NCBI GenBank assembly: GCA_034509425.1
Contig: JAVTVJ010000041.1
Location: 953,001 to 1,017,000, forward strand
Direction of reading: 5' to 3'
From: Eopsaltria australis
Lineage: Eukaryota; Chordata; Aves; Passeriformes; Petroicidae
Length of the DNA stretch: 64,000 bases
The notes below the pieces were generated by a model. The model worked only from the letters and a program-made list of their open reading frames with translations, had not been told where the DNA came from and did not search any database. Shown one piece after another: positions 57,063-64,000 of this stretch. Position 1 is the first letter of the stretch, and every line of letters starts with the position of its first letter. The position numbers and the translations under genes were made by a program.

Positions 57063-60000
57063 GTAATATGATTATTCTAGTGGATAAAGTCGAACATTTT
57101 GAATGCTCTGTATTTCCATCTTTTTTCCTCTTAAATATTGGTTTATATTGACATGATATTTATATCGACATGTCTGAACATCAGAGGTATTTCTAAATGT
57201 GGTTTCTGATCCCAATTTGCTCCTAAATACTGTTGTTCATAGGAAGCAGTTCAGGAAGTTCTACCCATCTTAGGTGGCACTTTCAGAATCCTTTCTGGAC
57301 CAGCAATACTGCTGTGCTTTAGGTAATCTGTAATGTGCAAATGTTTTTCTGCTTCTTGTAGAACCTGTTTCTCATTTTGTAAGTGGATGGTAGGTAAAAT
57401 GGGCAATGCAACTTCAGAAAAATAATTTAATATTTTTGTTTGATTTAATTGGAGGCATAAATACAAGAGTCACAATTATTCAACTGAAACCTTATATTTA
57501 TTGTTACCTACAAGAATTTGTGCTTTATAATACAGAGCAACACTTTACAGTTGCTGAGTTACACTGGAGATGAAGTGATAATTTCTGGCTGTAAATTGTA
57601 AATTGCTTTGGGATAAAAGGTACTGCATAAATGTAAATCGTTACCTTATTAAAAGCAAGTATAGCATAACATGGTTTTCAAATTACTAATGAGTATTTCT
57701 TTGCAAGTCTGATCTCTTTTTAAAGATAAAATAGCACTAGGTTTATTTAATCATCCTAAAATGTTATCTAGCACATTGTAATACTTACTTTTATTGCTAT
57801 AAACAACCATTATTGAGAAGAATTGCAGGATGAAATAAGATAAAGTGTTTTTCTTAATGTTTTGATTGCCAGTCAGGATCCTTATTTTTTGTTTAAATTA
57901 AAATTAATATTTTATGATAATATTTACTTTGTTTCTTTTGGTCTTGTTGCTGTTTTTAACAAAATGTAGAAGTCAAAATGTCATAGGATCTATTCTGGAT
58001 GTGCAAAATGATTAAAGATCTTAACATCAAAAACACTCTGAATGATTGTTTGGGGATATTTAACTGAAGGACTGATTTTAATGTATCTCTGAATAATTTG
58101 TATTACTTCATTTCCTTCCCCCTATTTATATATTTGGCTTTTACCACAGTGAAGGAAGAAAAGTTAACAAGACTGTAATTTAAATGAGTTTTCACCAATA
58201 GGTTGCAAGATCATTAAATTCTTATCAGTCTAATTGTGTTTTTTAAAAACTGCTGGGATCTCAGTTCTACCTGTCTCAATTTACCACTCATCTGAGCAAC
58301 CATAAGAAGATAAATACATGTTTACATAGCACTGACTGGAACTCGACAGATAATATGCTTAAAATGACTTTGTTTCACAGACTTACTTTATTCAGGGAAG
58401 AAATGGATGAAAAACCAAGGTTTTAAGCAGAAATTGCTTAGGAAAAAGAGCCATGTCTAAGTATGTCCTGATACATGGAGCAAATGGAGACAAAACTCAC
58501 AGACAATTGGAAAATTTGGAGTTCTCTTAGCAATTGTGAGAAAACCATAAAGAAAAACTTGATGAAGAAGACTATGACAAAATAGAAAAAAAAATCTATA
58601 AGGCTTAAGTTATGATGCAAGAGGTGTTCCCACAATATGTAAAGCCTAATTTTTGTTAGACACTGAACCTGTAGCATGTCCAGCATGGTTGCATTTTGTG
58701 CTGAACTATACTTTGTTCATAATACGTACTTACATATTTTTAAGAACACTGGATAATGTATATAAAAGATGAGGGTTTTATGCATGTGCATTTTAGCAAG
58801 TCTAATTTCACTCTCAGAGCATGTTCACATCAGGTAAACACTGTCATTCTGTGGTTTGATTTGATTCATTATTATTCTGACATAATTTGTGATGTAAAAC
58901 ACGGGAAGGGAATAATGCTGGTACAGCAGTGGGTAATATGGTGAAAATGAAAACATTTTCCAGAGGTGTATTGCTAAGCAAACCTCATGGCCAAACAGGA
59001 ACAGAAACCAGGAGCTTTGTGCTTGGTGTGAGTACACATAGATAAGACAAGGTAAAGGGATGTTAAGTATCTATAAAGGTCTGCACAAAAGCTGTGTTTT
59101 GGTCCTATTTTGGTGCATCTAACAATGGAGGCAGAAATGATGTGGGCACTATTAACTTACAGTCTCTGCAGAACTTTTTGTTGGTCTGTGTTGCAGTCCC
59201 ATTTTTGGTTTGCTGTATCACCACAGCAACAGTAGGAGCCACTGTACCTAATATTTACAAAAGCTGCTGTTTTAACGGCCTTCTGCCTTGTCCCCTGGTG
59301 GTCAACTACAAAGTGCCATGATGCCTTGGGGATAAACAGTGAAGGAGTACAGACAAAACTAATAATAGTTAATTTAGAAACTCTATTCCCAGCTCAAGAT
59401 AGCAGTTAAGTCTGACATTAAGAGTCAGGGTTCAGAATTCAAATGCAGAATTGTATATGCAATGTTGGCTGTGATATTTGCTCTTATTATGCTGGGGCAG
59501 GAGGAAAAAAGGAGTATGTGAAATTTTGTTGTACAATTTTTGACATTTCTTGCATTAAATTCTTAATGGTTTTCATATACTAGAATATTTAATGGTGTTT
59601 TCTATGTATAGTTTAGCTATTTTAATTTGTATTTTTATATACTATACAATAAAGATGAAGTTAGCGTATGCAGTAGTCCATTAAGACGCTCCATATTTAA
59701 TCAGCTTTGCCAAGGAGTGATGGAATGAGGAGTTAATGTCAGGGCTAAGGCGTAGAGGCCCACTATAGACAGGGAGCCAGGGTAGGGTAGAACATCTCCA
59801 ATTACACAGGTGCCTTGTCTTAAGCACACATCGCATGCTGGGGCTGCAGGTCTGTTGAGAGAAAACAATCAAAGGAGAGGTAGAGTCTGAACCCAAATCT
59901 CACCTATACCTTTAGTTACACTGTTTTTTTTCCTCCCTCTGATCTCACAAACTCTTTATTTTATAACAAGTATTACACCATGTTGCCTCTTCATTATTTT

Positions 60001-62332
60001 TGTTGTCTTTCATCTCTTGCTGAGTGTATTAATTTATTTTAGATTGTTGCTCAGTACATGATCTTGAAAGACGTATAACACTAAATATAAACAAAAAGTA
60101 ACAGCCTGTTCTGTGAAATGATAATATCTGCTAAAAACTGAAGGATATGAAGTAGATCAGCTTTAGTCTACTTGATTTGAAATTATTTTCTGCTTTTACT
60201 ACAGTTTCCCATGTAGGCAAATACAGAAATAATGCTAGCTAGATAAACCACCATTTCTTGGTTTATCCTGTTCTTTGGATATGTAAAGATTATGTAAGGC
60301 TCTGGTCTTCAAAACCAACATGCAGATGTTCTACAGCTGCTTGTTGATGCCTGACTCAACAGTGCCTGAACACCTTTTTACCTGCCTGGAGGTGTCATGG
60401 TGTATTTCACTGAAGTGATTAAAATAATCCTTATTTTGTGAAAAAAATGTAACTCATAAAGCGAGTCTGAGCTTTTATTAAGGATGAAGATACCATGAAG
60501 CAAACAGCTTTCTCAAAAGGGAGACAATATTTATTTACCGTAGGCTCTCTTGGTCCTGTCAATATCCCTGTATTAAAGCATTTCACAAAAGTACAGCGCT
60601 TCCCTAGCACAATGACGTATTGAATAGTCTCCCCAGGCTATTGCAGACTGTCAGAACTTTATCATTTTATCAAGGATGCTTATTTATACACCTCACTAAC
60701 TGATTTAATAAACCAGAGTAGTTGTTTTTCTAGGCTAAATTTGGAATTGAAATCCAGATGACAGTCCCAGTATTTTCATCTGATTTACAGAGGTGAATAA
60801 TTGCCTTGAATGTGCTTCAGGTACATTTCATTTTTTAGTAAAGGAGTTGTATGGGCTGTTCTTAAATATTGAGAACATTTTTTTCTTAAATTCTTTCACA
60901 GCTATTCACTGACAGAGTTCCACCTTTCTTACTGTATAGGCCAGCTAGATACCTGGAGCTTTAAAGTTTATAATCAAAGAAAAAAGCACATGGCTTAATT
61001 CAGCTAAATTAGGGAGTAGGGGTGTAAATGTGGTGACCTCTTTTAGCCAACAGGCTGATTAAACTGTTGAGTTAGAGTCCGAAAGACTCTGTTAATAGAT
61101 TACAAACCTCTTTGTATTAAAACAGCAATGACCATAGGCTTTCTGTTATTTTCCTTATACCAAGAAAGCTTATTCTGTGAATATGAGATTCCAGGCACTT
61201 TGCAGCCAGGATGCTGCAAAGTTTTTGTTACGCCACCATCTTGGCTACCATGTAAGAGAATTGGGATCAGGTTTTACAAAGGGTAAAAATACTTGAAGCC
61301 TTGGTGGTTGGGGATTTCGCAGCCCACACCAACAGGTTCTAGAGATCACAAGTCGGTAGAAATACTTGCTGATCAGCAAGTGAAAGGAGCAAAACAGGAC
61401 AGATGGTTTCTCCTCAGGAATGCTGCAGTTCACGAACAGTTAAATGCTTCCTCCTTGGAAGAGTATAGCTTAGCTCACCAGGGGAAAAAGACTATTTCAC
61501 TCTTTTACAGTTAATTGTTAACACAAGTCCTGGACTATTTTAGAAAAAATTCAATCAAAACTCAATTTTGTTCTAGAAATCAAGTTACTTAAGGATTACT
61601 TCAGTGCAAACAACAGAAGAATTTGAGCTCTCTGTTGGCTTTCATTATAAATTATTCTGAGTTCTGTTCTGTAGCCTTCATTTGCCACTGAGTGATACAG
61701 AGCTTCAGCTACTGAAAGTTCACAAGAAATAAGATGAAGATGTATTTTTTATCAGCTGTGAGAATATGCTGTTAGAGTGGCACCTGTGCAATCAGTAAGT
61801 TAACAGCAGAATTGAGTTTATTGTTTACTTCACAAGGAAGGCCAAACCTGAGGCACTGCAGCCACACTTCTGAATGATTTGTACTGTTCACTTCCAAATT
61901 CATCTGCATAAATATGCTTCCTTGCAGAATTTAGATGAATAGAAATGCCTTCTCTTTGGCTTTATTAATGTCATTTATTTTTAATAGAGGGGAAAATTGA
62001 AATAAGTTCTTTATGTGAAATCTGTTGAGGAAAGGAATCTAGGGAAAAAAACTTAAAAGTTAATTTTTTTTTAATCTTGAAATCTTGTGCTTAGTAAGTG
62101 TTTAAAAATTTCTGGCAGTCCTGTTAGTAAAAATAATTATTCACAGCCTTCTGGGTGTTGTGGATCTTTTCATTTTATATGTTCAAAAGAAAGGGGGATT
62201 CTTCCAAATCCTCAAATGTACAAAAGTACATTAATTTCATTTTCATCACATTTCTTCATTGCATTAGATTTGCATGGATTTTTAACCCAGAGATTTAGCA
62301 GTAATGTGGGAAGGCAAGCTCTTCCCCCCGCC
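57063..62332. other. AT-rich intergenic DNA
   Basis: No supported gene. The ORFs at 59094-59321 (+) and 58438-58686 (-) are hydrophobic but lack recognisable motifs. Confidence 0.5.
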
Positions 62333-62355
62333 TTTTTTTTTTTTTTTTTTTTTTT
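62333..62355 (+). repeat. T23 homopolymer
   Basis: Twenty-three uninterrupted T follow CCCCCCGCC. No polyadenylation signal or target-site duplication was seen that would make it the tail of a minus-strand retrocopy. Confidence 0.9.
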
Positions 62356-64000
62356 CTGGGAGGGCATTTTGGGTCATTTTAGATGAAAGAAACTTCAGTT
62401 CATGCTATTATGTTGGTTTCCTGGTTCAGTTTTGGGTCGTTCTCTAGAGGACACACAAAAGAGAAAAATGTTGGCAACTATATTGGACTTCTGGGTTGTT
62501 GTGTTCCTTTTCATTTTAACACAGATTCTATTTAATACTTTTGAATAACATCAGCTTTCCTTCTCAGGTTAGTCCTACTGATTATCCTTTTGGGTGGAAG
62601 GATATTTATTAGTGGGGGCTGGTTATGTAGAACTCTGCTGGTCAATGTAACTGGAAGTGATGGATCTTGTTTGTTTGACCAGGGGAATGGGGTTCCCTAG
62701 GAACAGAAAATTCTCATGCGAGTCTTTTATCAATATGCAAGATAACATTGTAGTTTAGAAGCACAGTTCCAGGTGCTCCAAATGTTTCATGCTGTGGAGG
62801 CTGTAAGGATGTTCACCAAACAAGGATTTTTGTGATGAGGCCCTTGCTTTAGAGCTCAACGTAATGTAAAGGCACAGGAGGGAAGATTGGGCAGTGTTTG
62901 CAGAAAAGGGAATTTCTGGTAAATTCCACTGCTAGTGAGTAGTCCCTAAAATATCTGACTTATTAGAATGATTGAATGCTGTCTTTTGGAGAAAAAGTTT
63001 TCCTGAAGGAAAATGCTAAAGTTACCTCTCAGTGTGAATTCTGTGTTACGTCTACTGCAGGTGCTATGGCAAATCACATTACTCTTTTTAAATAAATTAT
63101 CTAAATGCATTTGAAGATGTAGATATTGTTGGCAATTTACATGGGTACTTAGGAAGAACATATTCTAAAACAGACATGTAGAAATTTCTGGCATCCCAAA
63201 CAAATTTGGGGATATTCCTTCTTCCCTATTTATTTTTAGCCAATGTAGATTTATATTTCACTATCCTTTACTATTCACACAACCACTTGCTGGATATTTA
63301 ATGATGGGTCTGTTACTCTGGGGGTGACTGGTACACTGAGTATTCTTGATGACAACTGGTACTTCATAAATGCAGGCTATAAATACCCAGAGGGCTTTGT
63401 AACTTGTTCAGAGTTTTACGGACTGTTTCTGCTAAGAGAAGAAATTTTCATGTGGGAACACACATAAAAGCAGTTCCTCATTCGCAGACAATACCTATAG
63501 TGGTGCTTATCTAAACATGGCTGGGATCAAACGACAGCAAATAATTTCTTGGCTTGTAGTTCCTTTGTTTCAGAGTGCACTTGCTCTCCTACTTTCTCGC
63601 AGGGATGTATTACCATGCCTTTCTTCCTGTGCCCTTGACTTTCCAGCTGCCTACATTTTTTTTGCCTCTGGCTGCTTCAAGTTGCCTTTATATAGTTGGA
63701 TGTGACTGCCAAAAATCTTCAAGCTGATTTTAGCATTCAAACGTGAAGGAAAACCTCAGTCCCCCTGGCCCAGCTCCTAGAACTTTAGGGCTGTTGGAAA
63801 TGGTGGCTGCCTTCCTTGGCTGTTACCATTAAAAAAGGCCACTGAGCTGCTCTCATAATGTCATGTGTCTCCAGTACCTACCAGCCTGCAGACAGTTTAG
63901 AAGACCACCACTAGGTCAATTCCCCCTCCTGGAGAGCTGCCTGATCTTCAGTATAACAACAGTTTATCCATTAAGCTATTGAAGAGCTCGAGTGCCTGTT
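62356..64000. other. AT-rich intergenic DNA to window end
   Basis: I see no gene, RNA gene or recognisable repeat here. In other vertebrates NKD1 lies beyond BRD7, but none of its coding exons is visible. Confidence 0.45.

Noticed and set aside
59094..59321. A hydrophobic 75-residue ORF in intergenic DNA.
   Set aside because: No family motif or splice context was recognised, and the length is within chance for the interval.
62333..62355. T23 run as the poly(A) tail of a minus-strand processed pseudogene.
   Set aside because: No reversed polyadenylation signal, coding similarity or flanking duplication is seen on the side where the retrocopy would lie.

Overview
This is a vertebrate nuclear genome window, most likely from a bird. 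The evidence is long split genes with GT-AG introns of about 0.1-3.5 kb, very few transposon remnants, and the few recognisable remnants being 3'-end pieces of CR1-type LINEs, the dominant avian family. Protein identities rest on residue-by-residue reading of the translated exons against remembered families. No search was run, and the species cannot be named.

Layout. (1) Positions 324-33475, + strand: ADCY7, the type 7 membrane adenylyl cyclase. I placed 26 coding exons, from the ATG at 691 to the TGA at 30825-30827. A long 3' UTR ends near an AATAAA at 33449. (2) Positions 33476-34704: a short spacer between two convergent genes. (3) Positions 34705-48394, - strand: BRD7, bromodomain-containing protein 7, complete with 17 coding exons (653 codons plus stop). 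It runs from an ATG at 48394 inside a CpG island to a stop at 35160, with a polyadenylation signal at 34721-34726. (4) Positions 48.4-49.7 kb: the CpG-island promoter of BRD7, then two CR1 remnants and a GC-rich stretch. (5) Positions 49.7-64 kb: AT-rich intergenic DNA with one more CR1 piece, simple repeats and no gene I can support. The ADCY7-BRD7 tail-to-tail order is the same as on human chromosome 16q12.

The two genes are not functionally linked in any obvious way. ADCY7 makes cAMP at the plasma membrane. BRD7 is a nuclear acetyl-lysine reader of the PBAF chromatin-remodelling complex.

The points most worth a second look are: an ADCY7 exon (24258-24295) that looks real but cannot be joined to the next exon without a frameshift; a 48-codon ORF with a strong signal-peptide profile and an embedded consensus splice donor inside BRD7 intron 16; a 10-bp minisatellite starting 22 bp after the ADCY7 exon 8 donor; matching GC-rich exons in the two homologous ADCY7 catalytic halves; and an orphan exon-like segment at 56993-57062.
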